The notes under the pieces were generated by a model, which was given only the letters and a program-made list of their open reading frames with translations, ran no database searches and was not told the origin of the DNA. A stretch of DNA of 64,000 nucleotides from NCBI RefSeq assembly GCF_000208745.1, contig NC_030851.1, positions 36,925,240-36,989,239 on the forward strand, given 5' to 3'. The stretch's first letter is position 1. Each line of letters begins with the position of its first letter. Positions 12,040 to 22,638 of this stretch are shown piece by piece. Source of the stretch: Theobroma cacao (lineage: Eukaryota; Streptophyta; Magnoliopsida; Malvales; Malvaceae). Position numbers and translations under genes: made by a program.

Positions 12040-12970
12040 CCTTGGGATGTGGACCTTGCATAGAAGATATTATGGCTAAGCCAACTTTCATCTTCAGTCA
12101 TCATAGCAGTGTTGAAGTTACAACGAACAATAAGAGCTTCTCCATGGTTAGTAGGAACTTCTTCTATCTCATCTTCATTGAATATTTCTAGTTCATCCTC
12201 TACTTCTTCCATGATAGGTTCTTCCATAACTTCTTCTTCTACTAAGGAGATAATTCTTCGATTTGGACAATTGGAAGCAATATACCCAAATCCTTGACAT
12301 TTGAAGCACGAGTAGGAGTTGTTTCTTTATCATTATTGCTTGAAGTTTTGGAAAAGTATACCTTTGGAGGTGAAAAATGTCTCCCATGGTTTGAGGTAAA
12401 ATCTTTTTGTCTTGATGAACTCACTAAGCCTTTTCATGATCGTTTTTTCTCAACCTTTAATGCTAATTTGATGACATTATTTAAGTTCCAATATGGTTGT
12501 AGTTGAACAACATTTGCAATTTCAACTTTGAGACCTCCAAGATAACGAGTTACAGTTTGCTCTTCAGGTTCAAGGGCATCGTACTTCATGTGAAATTGTT
12601 CGAACTCCAATGTATATTCTTCCACCGACATTGTTTTCTGCCTCAAGTTATGAAATTTAATAAAAATTTCTTGTCGATAGTGCCCAGGAAGGAATTTACA
12701 TTTGAGTTCTTGACGCATTTTATCCCATGTTCTAATCTTGTTATGGCCTTTTCTTTCTCATTGTCGTTTAAGATTTTTCCGCCAAATAGAGGCATGCTTT
12801 TTTAATTTGATAGCAACAAGCCTCACACATTTTTCATCAAGAACATCTTTGAGCATGAAAACTTTTTCCACTATGTAGAGCCAGTCAAGAAAAACATTAG
12901 GGTGAAGCCTTCCTTCAAACTTAGGAATGTCTATCTTGATTCCTAAATCTTTATTAGCAGTAGTTATCAA
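12040..12970 (-). pseudogene. Gypsy gag (capsid) and linker
   Basis: The minus strand reads KIDIPKFEGRLHPNVFLDWL near 12920, then the retrotransposon gag core LPGHYRQEIFIKFHNLRQ and SVEEYTLEFEQFHMKYD at 12434-12718. An acidic linker EEPIMEEVEDELEIFNEDE and WLSHNIFYARSTSQG lead to the protease. Right after that Gly the frame is cut by the solo LTR at 11501-12034. Frameshifts separate the blocks. Confidence 0.85.
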
Positions 12971-13319
12971 ACAAAGTATAGGTACTTCTTCATTAGAAGA
13001 TAATTCTTGATGGAAATGATTGGTATTATCCTTTTCATCATTAGAGCTATTGTTGTTGATCTTAGAAGCATCACGTCTTACGAGTTACTCTTGTAATTTT
13101 TGAACTTGGTGACTGAATTCCTTAACCATGATTTCGTGATCTTTTCTTTAACGATTTTGGTGTCTTGGTGGTATTTTATTATATGGCGATGATGATGTAG
13201 TGATGCTAAAAAAAATGATGATAGAACTATAAAACAATAAAAGAGACAAAATTACCCGAACAAGGAGAGTCAAAACCAGACAACGAACTTGAACTACGCA
13301 GCGAACAATGATCCTCTTA

Positions 13320-13331
13320 CTTTGGTACCAA
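13320..13331 (-). other. Gypsy primer-binding site
   Basis: On the element strand this is TTGGTACCAAAG, one base after the 5' LTR end. It matches the plant initiator-tRNA-Met site TGGTATCAGAG at 9 of 11 positions. Confidence 0.6.
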
Positions 13332-13332
13332 T

Positions 13333-14448
13333 TGATGCCGAGGTGTTGTGAAAACATTAAGGTGTTGTGAAAACATTAATAGTGGTGAGGTTAGAAACCC
13401 CACTAAGGTGAATACCAATTTTGGTGAGGTTAGAAACTCCACTAAGGTGAAAATAGCCAAAATCTCACTTTGGTTGGTTAAACCAAAAATAATAAAATCT
13501 CTTACTCTTTTAAAAAGAGCCTAGAGAAAATAAGCAATCTTGTTTATTAAAGAAAATATTTTTTATTCATTCTCAACTTTAATATGTTTAACAATTAACT
13601 TAAGAGGGCTTTATATAACTATTCATAAGGAAGAGAGTCTTCTAACTTTCCCATGTGGGATTATTACAATTACTAAATAAAAATAAATAAAATGAAATGA
13701 CCTTGGAGTACAAGTAAAATAAAGATAACTTAACCTAACCTAAGTTAATGTGCACGTAACCTAAATAATCTTCTTTAATTTTTTTTGAATTATTTTGATT
13801 TTATACCCACCAAAATTCTTTAATAGTTAATATACATTTTACCATAAAAAAGTACAATTCTAGGAGCAGTTGTTATGTTTTTGTGTGCGACTATAGTGTA
13901 ATTTGGAGAACATAATGTAAACCAGCAAAATTTTATGTTTTTACGGCTTATAACAATGCTTAAAGAACTGCAAGTGCAAGGCAAATAAATGCTTAAGCTT
14001 TCCTTTTTCCTCCCTTTCTTGAACACGTTTTTGGCTCTTTTGCCTCTTCAGCCTTCTGCTTATGGCCAACTCATTAAGAATTGGTTTAAGTTCCCCATAT
14101 CGAGCCTCGGCAAGATCAAAACCATTCGTACGGAGCTCCTTGCCAATGTGCTGAGTATGTTCGTGGGCAGCCATTTGCCAATACAAACTAGTACATCTGT
14201 AGAAATCCCTTAAGGATTCTCATGGCATTGGTGTTCTCTGTGAATCTGAGAGGCCAAGGTTAGCTCTGATCTGCTCTATCCTGGCTCGCTTCTCTTTCCT
14301 TCTTAGATTCTTTCTCTCACCCCTTACAAAAGCAATAGCATCTCCCATTTTAAGTGATCCTGCACCATCATTCCTAGCCTCTGCATCATCATCATATAAA
14401 CTTCTTTAACTTAATGTGTAAAAAACCTAACAACATACTCCTGTATCA
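13333..14448 (-). repeat. Gypsy 5' LTR, interrupted
   Basis: LTR sequence occupies 13333-13778 and 14410-14448. In between sits a processed pseudogene with duplicated target sequence. Near its start a 19-bp piece (GGTGTTGTGAAAACATTAA) is tandemly duplicated at 13342-13379, which the 3' LTR lacks. Confidence 0.85.
13779..14400 (-). pseudogene. Processed pseudogene with poly(A), inserted in the gypsy 5' LTR
   Basis: The 622-bp insert is flanked by the 9-bp duplication CTTCTTTAA (13770-13778 and 14401-14409; TTAAAGAAG on the minus strand). Read on the minus strand it starts inside a coding region with DDDAEARNDGAGSLKMGDAI, continues with FVRGERKNLRRKEKRARIEQ, one internal stop, and LYWQMAAHEHTQHIGKEL to a stop near 13941. 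A 3' UTR and a run of eight A follow at the junction. No intron is seen. A 5'-truncated cDNA, a poly(A) end and a target that starts TTAAAG are the marks of LINE-driven retroposition. I do not recognise the parent gene; its basic, coiled-coil-like sequence suggests a conserved nuclear protein, which is only a guess. Confidence 0.82.
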
Positions 14449-15066
14449 CAAGGCTTAGATTCCACCAATTTAATTGGCTATGTTTTTACTGATCTTGTCT
14501 TGATTTATAAATATTCTACCTTTATGCTTATTTCTCCTCCTCGCTTGCTCATTAAGTTGATGATCACTAAGTCTGTGAGACTCACCCACGTATTTTACTG
14601 TGTAGATAAATAAATAGTTGGGGACATCATTGGTGATGCTACTTTCTATAGCTGTGTCGTTAACTAGTATATCCTATCTTTCCCTTATGTCACTCTGTTG
14701 TCTAGTCATCAAGTTGTTTCTAATTTATAAGAAGTAATGTGTTTAAAACTATTTTGAGTAAAGACTCTTGGATGTTGTAAATTAAAATTCAGAGTTGTAT
14801 TATTTAAAATACGTTGTATAAATATTTGAAAATTTTTGGTATGATAATCAAAGTGTGGTTGAAACTTAATTAATATTGTTTTAGTGCGTATTATGGATGT
14901 GATAGTTATATCGATATTTAATGTGATAATTGGAGTAATAAAGATAATACAAAGGAAGAAAATACTAGTAAAATAAATAAGGTGTAAAAGGCTTGCCAGG
15001 ATATGTGAGCTTGCCTACATGACTTGTGCATCAGTAATGGTCATAGGTGAAGGTCATTACACGTTG

Positions 15067-15285
15067 ATATCAAATTAACCTTAATTCATTGATTTACCAT
15101 AAGTGTGTATATATACACAAGAACAAATTATTCAGGATACAAATTCAAACTATTGTTACAATTTAAATAAAAAAGAATCTGCTGGTTTAGTGAATTGAAT
15201 TGATTTGGTAATCTGGAAAGAATCTGAAGATGTTTTTACTAACTCGGAGTTAACTTGTATTGCGGACTTGGTCATGTTCCTTCCA
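15067..15285 (-). repeat. Copia 5' LTR (main part)
   Basis: 219 bp homologous to the 3' LTR at 2459-2680; the remaining 21 bp lie at 6727-6747 beyond the nested solo LTR. It abuts helicase exon 7 directly. If transcribed through, its first 40 codons would extend the helicase frame to a stop at 15156. Confidence 0.85.
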
Positions 15286-18200
15286 GAGCTTTCAGAAATT
15301 AAATCCACTTTTCTCTTCTTAGGTCGGCAGCCGCTGGAAAGTTTAAGTAGAAGGTTTAAAACTAATTTCTTGGTCTGGACAGATTTCAGCTTCCCGAGCG
15401 ACATTCTAAAGCAATCGCTGAAAAGAACCTGAAGTCACGGGAAACGAAAAGAAAATAATTTTTACCACTTAGTATAAAATGCATATAATCTCTAATGGAG
15501 TCTCATTAACTACAATATACTGAAAAAAAGGTCACCGGTATGTAAGATAACATTAGTTTTCAAGTCGAATGTACAAACTTCAAATATAAATTGATGCTGA
15601 CAACTTGTTAGAACAGGAAGAATGAATAGTAAGTTTTAGCCAGTGTAAGATACATACCTTCCACCTAGCACTTTTGAGAAGAGCACTGTGGCCATTACGC
15701 AAGTCATCAAGTTGATTTAAAGCTTTCTTGGCATCTAAAGTAGCTTTTGCCAATTCCTTGTCTTTATCAGCATTATAAAAACAAGAACGAGCTTTTGCAT
15801 CATGAACTAAAGCCTCCCAAGCAGATTCACTTTTGGCCAGCGTTTCTCCATTCCCCAAAATCCAGAGGCTGTGCCTGAGAAGGCATTGAAAACCCAGTTA
15901 CAGATTGCAACTATTCACAGAATTGCAAAAACTGAAGGCAAACAAGTTAATCTAGGGAAATACCTAGCCCTTGTAAGAGCAACATTAGTTCTTTGAGGAT
16001 TGGACATGAATCCAATTGCACCTGAACTATTTGATCTCACAGTTGATATTATTATAATATCTTCCTCACCACCCTGGAACCCATCAACTGTCTTCACCTT
16101 CACTACAAAGCCATCAATTTTCTCATACTTCCCACCAAGTTTCTCCTGAATTGCAACAACCTGAGCAGCATAGGGAGAGATTATACCAACACTGAGCTTC
16201 TCTCTTGAGCCATTCCATGCTGTATGCAAAAGCAACAAATACAAATCAATCTAATAATACAAGAATGCTTTCTGATTTGAATAGGAAGAAGAGAGAAGGC
16301 CTCATCAGCACTCATAGTGAACTATCTCCTTAAAGGCCAATGCCAGTCACTGGAAGTCAAAAGGCATAAGCCAGTTAATTGATAAAATCCAGATTTAAGT
16401 GAAACAATATCTTCAAAAAAAATTCTACAAATTAAGCTTGTTATAATTACCTTTGTACAGAGTTCGCACCAACCTCTGCACAACAGCTAACTCAACCATA
16501 TTTCTATGGCTATATCCAGCATCAACAACTTCTTCTCTTCCGCAGACATTTATGAAGGAATAAGGACCAAACATAGGCCATGGAAGATAATGCTTCTCAT
16601 AACTCCTATGCTTAACACACGGTGCATCCAAGATCTGGTTAGAATAGAACCTTGCATTTGGAAAGCAACTGATTGACGGATGCATTCTGTACTGAATATT
16701 CAAAAGGTGCTTTGAGTGACCCAATGTCGTTAGCCTTTGAAATAAACTTCTTCCAAAGCCAGCTTCATCAGAAACCTATAAAAAAACAAGAGAAAAATTA
16801 ATAAACTTTTTTCTCAAAATAAAGGAGGGGAGAAATTGCAAAGGAACATTAGAGAGGAATGGAAGACAACAAAGAAAGTCTAATTTACATACATTGCTTA
16901 GAACTGTAGCAGGCAATTGCCATTCATCACCAATAAGAAAGGAATGTGCTATTCCGGGCAGTTGCAAGGGTATGGCTGATTCACATTCTTTTAACTGTGC
17001 TGCTTCATCAATCACTAACACATTCAGTGGTTTCATTTCAAGTTTATAGAGTTTATGTGAACCGCATGCAGTGGAAAAGAGTAAGGACGCTGTTTGAAAA
17101 CAGAATCGTATTATCGAATCCTTGTTCCTGGCACTTGGTAGTTTGAGTTCCTGAAGAGAATCACGGAGGGCTTTCAAAACAGAAAGACACTGGCTTCTTA
17201 CCGAGCACAGCAAGAGTGATGTTTCGGCATTTTGGCGAAGCAATTTAACATCTGTCGAAAGTAAAAAGAGCTCCTCCACTTCTTCAGAAACTACATCCTC
17301 ACGAAACAGCACAGTTCTAAAAGAATCAAGCAAGTCAAAAAGAGTTTCGAATGTCTTGGATATTATGTTCCAGAAAGTAGATTTTGGGTACATGGGTCTG
17401 TAAAATCGAGACACATCTTCTGAGTGGGTCTGTTGTAGAGACAAATCTTTCTCTTACATATTCAAGAAATGATTTGTGTTTCGCCTTCTTAAAATCAGTT
17501 TCACTGCGACACTCTTTCTCATGGTTTTCATTTTCACGAATATGTTCCCTCTCTTTGATTGATTCATTTTCCAAGAAAATATGGTACTGAGTGACACAAT
17601 CTTCTAGAAATGTTATCATTGAAGTAAAACAGTGCCACCAACCGAGCTGGCCTAAGCACTCTGTAAGCCTTTTTACACGATAATCCAGAAATATTTCTGC
17701 AATCTCTGTATCAACCTTAAGTCTCTCTTTACTGCCGAATAAGAGGATGTCTCCCAAGGAACAAAATTGATCATCTGTTACAGAGGGTGTTTTCCTGGCC
17801 TCTTTTACCAGCTTTAGGACACGTGCAGCTACTTCTGTAACTGCAATATTGGTTGGGCCGCAAGTGAGTGTCCTACATTTCTTTCTCAACAGAGTAAGCA
17901 GCAGGACACTAACAGTTGTAGTTTTCCCACTTCCCGGTGGGCCCCAAATAAGTTCCACATGAGCCTTGTGGTTGCACTGCACTTTGTTAAGACAAGCCGA
18001 AACTGCCTTCCTTTGAGATTCATTCAGTTGAGACAGCAAACTTGTCAGAAATATCTGATTCAAGGTTCCATCATTCTGTGAGGAACAAAGACTGCAGCTT
18101 TCTTCTACCTGTATGCAACATGAAATTTGAATAAATATACATTCCAGCAAATATATAAGTGTAAAACAACTATAAAGTCCTCAAAAAATTGTTCCTTAAA

Positions 18201-19987
18201 ATAACAACAACAGTAACTATATATTCACAAAACTGGTTCTGCAGTTACACGTTGAAACATATAAAACTAAAGAAACATACCACAGAACCAGTGGGCAAAA
18301 GTTCTTTGATAATCTTTAGGTTTCCCTTCATGTGCAATGCATTCCATATTCGTCTCTCTGTGGTTACATTCCTCAGGAAAACTACAAATAGTGAGTTCTG
18401 CATCTCATCTTTGGATGCAATGTCTTCCAGTGCCTTCACTTTGAAGGAAGTAGATGAGCTATTATCCTCATCGTCATCCGCTGTAATATTAGTGACTAAA
18501 GCAAACGCCCAGGTTCTCCCTTTCCTTTGTAAATTAGACGCAGTTTCAGGTTTAGTATCTGCTATGACAAAAATATCTCCAGGCAATGTTTTATATGGTC
18601 CCTTCACACGATCACTGAACCTGTTTCTCCAGTAATCAACATTTACATCAAACGATAATGTCCCGTGTGGCTTTGCCTCGTTAAGATATGTCACTTCAGC
18701 ATAAGGCGCTCTAGCTATACTTTCCATAGCTGAACGTATTGCGGCTCTCGTCTCTTCCAACAATGGCAAAACATATGACCCAAGATAATGTTCCGTGCTT
18801 TGAAATGAAACTGGAATTTTTTCCACCTAGAAATTGAGATTAAATGCGAGAGATCATATGAATCCAAAGCAGTCAATACACAACTATAATTGAGAAAGCA
18901 GAAAAAGTAACAAGAGTTCAATTCTTGATATAGCTCAACTGATCCAGACATATACAAGCAAAAGCATGCATGGACAGCCATTGGAGCAGATTAAGCCAGT
19001 AACAAACCTCTTATATCATTTTCCACGGTATTTGAAAATAAATAACTCAAGCGTAAAATCCAATGCAAATCGAAAGCCAAAGGGAGCTAAGTGCAAACTA
19101 CATAATTAAGGCTAAAAATGACCTAACATGCATGGACACTTAGGAGCCAGTTCGGGATTGGCTTATAAAAGAGGATGATTCCCCTTGGTTAGCTTAAGCG
19201 AAAGGAAATATCAACCTCTTGATACCAAGCTCAATCATTAAACAAATTTATGGTCTTCAATCTTTGTTCAGCTCTCTGGTTTAATTAAGCAGCCTCAAGA
19301 TCAACTCATGGGCAATTTAAAGTTCTGAAGTATTTTATCAGATAAACAATAACCACACTAAGACATGATTTTATTAGTAAATTTCGGAGGAGTTTAATTG
19401 TAAGGAAATACCAAGTTATACTTATGCTGCCTTTGTTCCTAATTCCCTTTAGCAAACGTAAATAGTCTTATTGTGCCAAGCAAACTTCAGTTATGCTCGA
19501 TTCACTACCAACATAAACAATATGCCACTTCTGGCGTGCTGCCATTTGTCCATAGCTATATCCATAAGCAAGAAGCACATGAGACACGAACGCAGAAATG
19601 GGCTTGGGCTGGAGAAAAAGCCCAACCCATACAAGAAAATATTGTTCTAAGTTCTGACAACTACAGCTATTCTTCTAAGAGCATCTTCTTTCAAAACATA
19701 TGCAATAGGTATTATTGTATTCAACTTCTATAAAAGTGCAAGATACTCAAAAAACTGCAAAATAATATGAGAAACATAAGATTTTAATAAAAAAAGAACA
19801 TCGAAGAATCACGTATGATGACAATGATGATGGAGGACAAAGTAAACCCACCTGATCCTTGTAAAGGTTATCATTGAATATGTCTTCAAGAGACCATGAA
19901 AACACAGCATCAATAAAACCCAGAGTCTTTTTAGTCACTACTCTATCCTTACTTGAACATTCACCTCCCATCTTTTCCTCTCAATAT
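15286..19987 (-). pseudogene. SEN1/TRANK1-like superfamily 1 helicase, 5' part (exons 1-7)
   Basis: The predicted product is a UPF1/SEN1-type superfamily 1 RNA/DNA helicase of the plant group related to TPR and ankyrin repeat-containing protein 1. Coding exons on the minus strand are 19971-19852 (ATG start, 40 aa), 18826-18281 (182 aa), 18108-16893, 16775-16451, 16219-15964, 15874-15658 and 15428-15286, all with GT-AG borders and agreeing phases. Motifs seen are Walker A GPPGSGKTTT near residue 278, Walker [32 protein letters not shown] and [19 protein letters not shown] acceptor just before the ATG (at 19988) indicates a 5'-UTR intron. Exon 3 is 1216 nt, one more than a multiple of three: the frame shifts by one base near 17335-17345 in a CTTTTT run. 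This is either a real lesion or a sequencing error. Exon 7 is cut by the copia element, and a chimeric reading would run 40 codons into the LTR. Confidence 0.8.
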
Positions 19988-20262
19988 CTGTAGAAAAAAA
20001 AAAGAAAGTTATAGAAACCCGTTTCAGCTTTCACCCTGTAAAAGAACCCACAAAACAAAATAAAAGAGTGCAAAGTCTGGGGGTTTCTTAGCTGCAAAGG
20101 AAGGGGAATACGAAAGCAAAAATAGAAGCAAAGCTAGGAATCTGTAGTACAGGCACTGGCATAGATTATCAAGCCTTTATCTCACTTAACAGACTTTAAA
20201 CAAAAGACAGAAAGCCATTTCCATTGCCATGCTTTGTACGATCGTCGAATGACACCAAGAAA

Positions 20263-20271
20263 CCTTATAAA
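20263..20271 (-). promoter_or_regulatory. Possible TATA box of the helicase gene
   Basis: On the minus strand the sequence TTTATAAGG lies about 290 bp upstream of the helicase ATG. It sits beyond the 5'-UTR intron acceptor at 19988, which leaves room for a short non-coding first exon. It is the only good TATA-like motif there. The inverted repeat arm begins just upstream at 20290. Confidence 0.35.
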
Positions 20272-20289
20272 GAGGATAAAAAAAATATT

Positions 20290-21360
20290 GGTCTCATCTA
20301 CGAATAGAAGTCCCCTACCCACCCAATTGGTGCCCCACGTCTATTTTTATGACATGTGTCTTTAAGTTAGTAAAATCCTTCGCAATTAAAAAAAAATCTC
20401 TTACTTCTTAAGTTGTCATCAAAATTTTAAATAAATTTATTAATTTTTAAAATAAACACTTCATCTCAAGAGTGTAAATATTATTAATAGAGATTATGAA
20501 ATGATTAAAATATTTTTTTATTAATTTAAAAAAATATTATTTTTTAAAAAAAAAGAGCATCAATCAATGTTCCTCAACTCCCCAAGAAAGTGAAGCACCA
20601 AGAAGGGAGCACTGATCAATGCTCTCCAAAAGAGGGGAGCTCTAGTGCTCCTGAGATGGGGAGTTCTTTTTTTAATTAATAAAAAATTAATAAAATTATA
20701 TAACAGTAATTTTAAAAATTATTTAAGGATAAATTATCTTTTTACTCATATCACGTCATTAAACTAACGAAAATATTGACGTTTTTGACTTACGTGTATC
20801 CAGTGAAAAATATTTTTTTTTGAACGAAGTGTTCATTTTGAAAATTAATAGATTTTCATGTAATTTTGATCAAAATTTAAGAGAGTAAAGTATTTACCCT
20901 AAAAAAATATAACAACAATATTGTGGAGTTAAAAAAAAAACAAAAGTTGTAGCTCTTAATTTTGACAGAGAAAACCTTAGAATTCAAGAACGTGAAAGGG
21001 GTCATGGCTTTTTTTGTTGGGTGTCGTACTTCTCTGTTGCCTTGGCTCTTTCTGTTGCTTTTATATTTAGCAGTAATCTTTCAGTCTTTGTTTAAAAAAA
21101 AAACAAATTTTTTCTTTTTATTGATTTTTCAGGTTTTAACATTTTTGTTTTTGGGGTTTGTTCAAGTTTGTATTTATTGATCCTATTTTAGTGCTTCACT
21201 TCAAGTCTTAGTTTGGGGAACTTTCGTCAAGAAGTCCCATCTTCGGTGAAGTGAAAGAGTGACACTGTTTTGGAAGACAATTTTGCCATTGAAGCAGTGG
21301 ATTCCCTAACTATTGAGATTTTACTGTTCAACTTTCATATGTGATTTGGGACTTAACAGG
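20290..21360. repeat. Inverted repeat, left arm
   Basis: Its reverse complement matches 29832-30508. Shared blocks include CTATTTTTATGACATGTGT, AAGAACGTGAAA followed by GGGTCATGGCTTTTT, TATTGATCCTATTTTA and GTGATTTGGGACTTAA. The left arm is longer because a MITE sits at about 20395-20900. Both arms hold the start of an open frame with a conserved pattern MAF..GC.T.LL.WLFLLL, a signal-anchor-like stretch; beyond it the frames differ. The arms begin immediately upstream of the probable helicase TATA box, so they may derive from a duplicated promoter region. The role is unknown. Confidence 0.75.
20395..20900. mobile_element. MITE-like element in the left inverted-repeat arm
   Basis: About 65 bp near 20400-20467 (CTTAAGTTGTCATCAAAATT through AACACTTCATCTC) is the inverted complement of 20821-20890 (GAACGAAGTGTTCATTTTGA through AAAATTTAAGAG), with some mismatches. 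The roughly 500 bp are absent from the corresponding place in the right arm, as expected for an insertion. No coding sequence. Target duplication not clear. Confidence 0.55.
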
Positions 21361-21884
21361 AGTTTCGGCATTTGTAAATCAACAATATTGTAGCATCTAT
21401 GGGATAATTTAAGTCTGGTTTCTCACCCAAGTATTATAGCATTTGTGATGTTGATATGTATCATGTATGGGTTTTTTTTTTTTTTTTTGATGCAAGAAAT
21501 CGTATCAACAAATATATCAAATCTGAATAAGACCATGGATGCTGTGGACAAAGGTATAAAACTTTCAACTTCAATGGTACAAGAATATATTGTCACTGGG
21601 GAACTTTATTGGCATTTTCCGATTGCAACATAAGGTAGCCAAATTGAATATTCAACATACCATCTACATGTAGGATGGCTAGCCAAAGGAGACTCAGAGC
21701 ATCTGTTTCAATGATTGCTTTTTACCTTTAAAATTAAATGATATTAAGCCATATACCAGTGAACTGCTTTCCTACCGATCAAAAATATTTTGTAAAACAA
21801 GATGAAATTACAGAAATATTATGCTATGGCCCTTTCTTTTTAACAGTGTTTTAACACAAAAAACCAAGGTTAAAAGTATCATTT
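21361..21884. other. No recognisable gene
   Basis: AT-rich sequence between the left inverted-repeat arm and the 3' end of the LINE. It contains a 16-T run near 21473-21488 and no convincing reading frame or repeat. Confidence 0.5.
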
Positions 21885-22353
21885 TTTCTCAACCAATCAA
21901 TTTTCATTAATTTCATAGAATAGTTACAAAAAGGTTGGCCTTGAAAGCCTTAGGTACAAGCAACGGTACAAGAAAATAGTCTGTTGCCTCAAAATAAACC
22001 AGGGGCATACAAAAAGAAAATGCAACACCTCAAAGACACAAAACAGAAACCTGTGACATTGCACTAGGCATAAATGATATGATACATAGCGTTACCAAGT
22101 GAATAACACCAGAAAAAAAAAAGCGATGGATGCAAAAAGGAGTAGAGAGCAGCAACGCAAAATCGACCGTACAGATGAAAAGCAATGGTCACCACTATGC
22201 AGAAAATGAAGAGAGTTTGTCGATGGCATACCTTGCTAAATAATTAGAAAAATAGTTGCCTTCTCTGAAGACATGGGTAAAAGACACTGTACCAAGTGAG
22301 ATGCATAATGAGTCCAGTTCATTGAAGATGTGTCATTTGTCCCAAGAGTGTTG

Positions 22354-22638
22354 CTAGATGGTTTTTACCCACGAAAGAGCGACTCTAGAGTTCAACTCAA
22401 TGGTTAGGGGGCAATTTGCATAAGGGGAGGCTACAAAAAGATGCAAAGCTTTGAGAATAGCCATAAACTCAGCGTGGTTTAAGCCAAGCAGTCCAAGCGG
22501 CTTGAAAAAAATTTTGATGACAAGCCCATTGGAGTTGCTAAGAACTCCTCCACAACCTGCAAGACCCAGCTTGCTTCTAGTTGAACCATCAATATTGAAC
22601 TTATACTCCCCTAAAGGGGTTGGCATCCATGAACCCAA
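22354..22638 (-). pseudogene. LINE RNase H domain and upstream zinc finger remnant
   Basis: The frame reads WMPTPLGEYKFNIDGSTRSK, GGVLSNSNGLVIK and NHAEFMAILKAL. This is the plant LINE-type RNase H with the catalytic Asp in FNIDGS and Glu in HAEF. A decayed zinc-binding RT-associated domain lies just upstream at 22863-23084 (KRAAHTFSSLAVSVG). RNase H would remove the RNA from hybrids during target-primed reverse transcription. Confidence 0.8.

Larger units (their letters stand above)
7907..14448 (-). mobile_element. Ty3/gypsy LTR retrotransposon, complete but decayed
   Basis: Flanked by a perfect 5-bp target duplication CAAGG (7902-7906 and 14449-14453). The 3' LTR is 7907-8373 (467 bp). The 5' LTR is 13333-14448, or about 485 bp once the 622-bp inserted pseudogene and its duplicated target are subtracted. 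LTRs begin TGATA(C/T)AGGAG and end CGGCATCA on the element strand. A primer-binding site TTGGTACCAAAG follows the 5' LTR, and a short purine stretch GGAAGAA precedes the 3' LTR. The order gag, protease, RT, RNase H, integrase is that of Ty3/gypsy. The integrase C-terminus with GDYKVFSTFNIADLS resembles CRM-like chromoviruses, but I cannot confirm the clade. Stops, frameshifts and a solo LTR inside the protease region make it inactive. Confidence 0.92.
6748..15061 (+). mobile_element. Solo LTR, 1.77 kb, split by the gypsy element
   Basis: The LTR consists of 6748-7906 and 14454-15061. It begins TGTAACATCCC and ends GGTCATTACA. The flanking target duplications are CGATG (6743-6747) and CGTTG (15062-15066), one mismatch. 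It carries no coding domains and no internal region, so it is a recombined solo LTR. A TGAGACTCACCCACG segment near the 3' end resembles the CTCACCCACCTCC segment in the other solo LTR at 55794-58572. Large TGTAA-starting LTRs of this kind are common for plant Ty3/gypsy elements. Its family beyond that is not known. Confidence 0.75.
2459..15285 (-). mobile_element. Ty1/copia LTR retrotransposon (with nested insertions)
   Basis: The element lies in antisense relation to the window and in the same direction as the helicase gene it interrupts. Its 5-bp target duplication GAGCT is at 2454-2458 and 15286-15290. The 3' LTR is 2459-2680. The 5' LTR is split into 6727-6747 and 15067-15285 by an inserted solo LTR. 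The LTRs are alignable but clearly diverged, so the insertion is old. Read on the element strand the LTR starts TGGAAGGAACA or its decayed form and ends TTTTATA, so the 3' terminus is TA instead of CA in both copies. A decayed initiator-tRNA-Met primer site (TGTTATTAAAGC against TGGTATCAGAGC, 9 of 12) follows the 5' LTR directly. The internal order is gag, protease, integrase, RT, RNase H, typical of copia. Many stops and frameshifts mean it is inactive. Confidence 0.9.

Noticed and set aside
13779..14400. Pack-MULE instead of processed pseudogene (9-bp target duplication)
   Set aside because: No terminal inverted repeats; a terminal A run on the sense strand, absence of introns and the TTAAAG target fit retroposition better.
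18189..18635. 148-codon plus-strand open frame
   Set aside because: It is antisense to helicase exon 2, which has strong protein similarity and matching splice sites.
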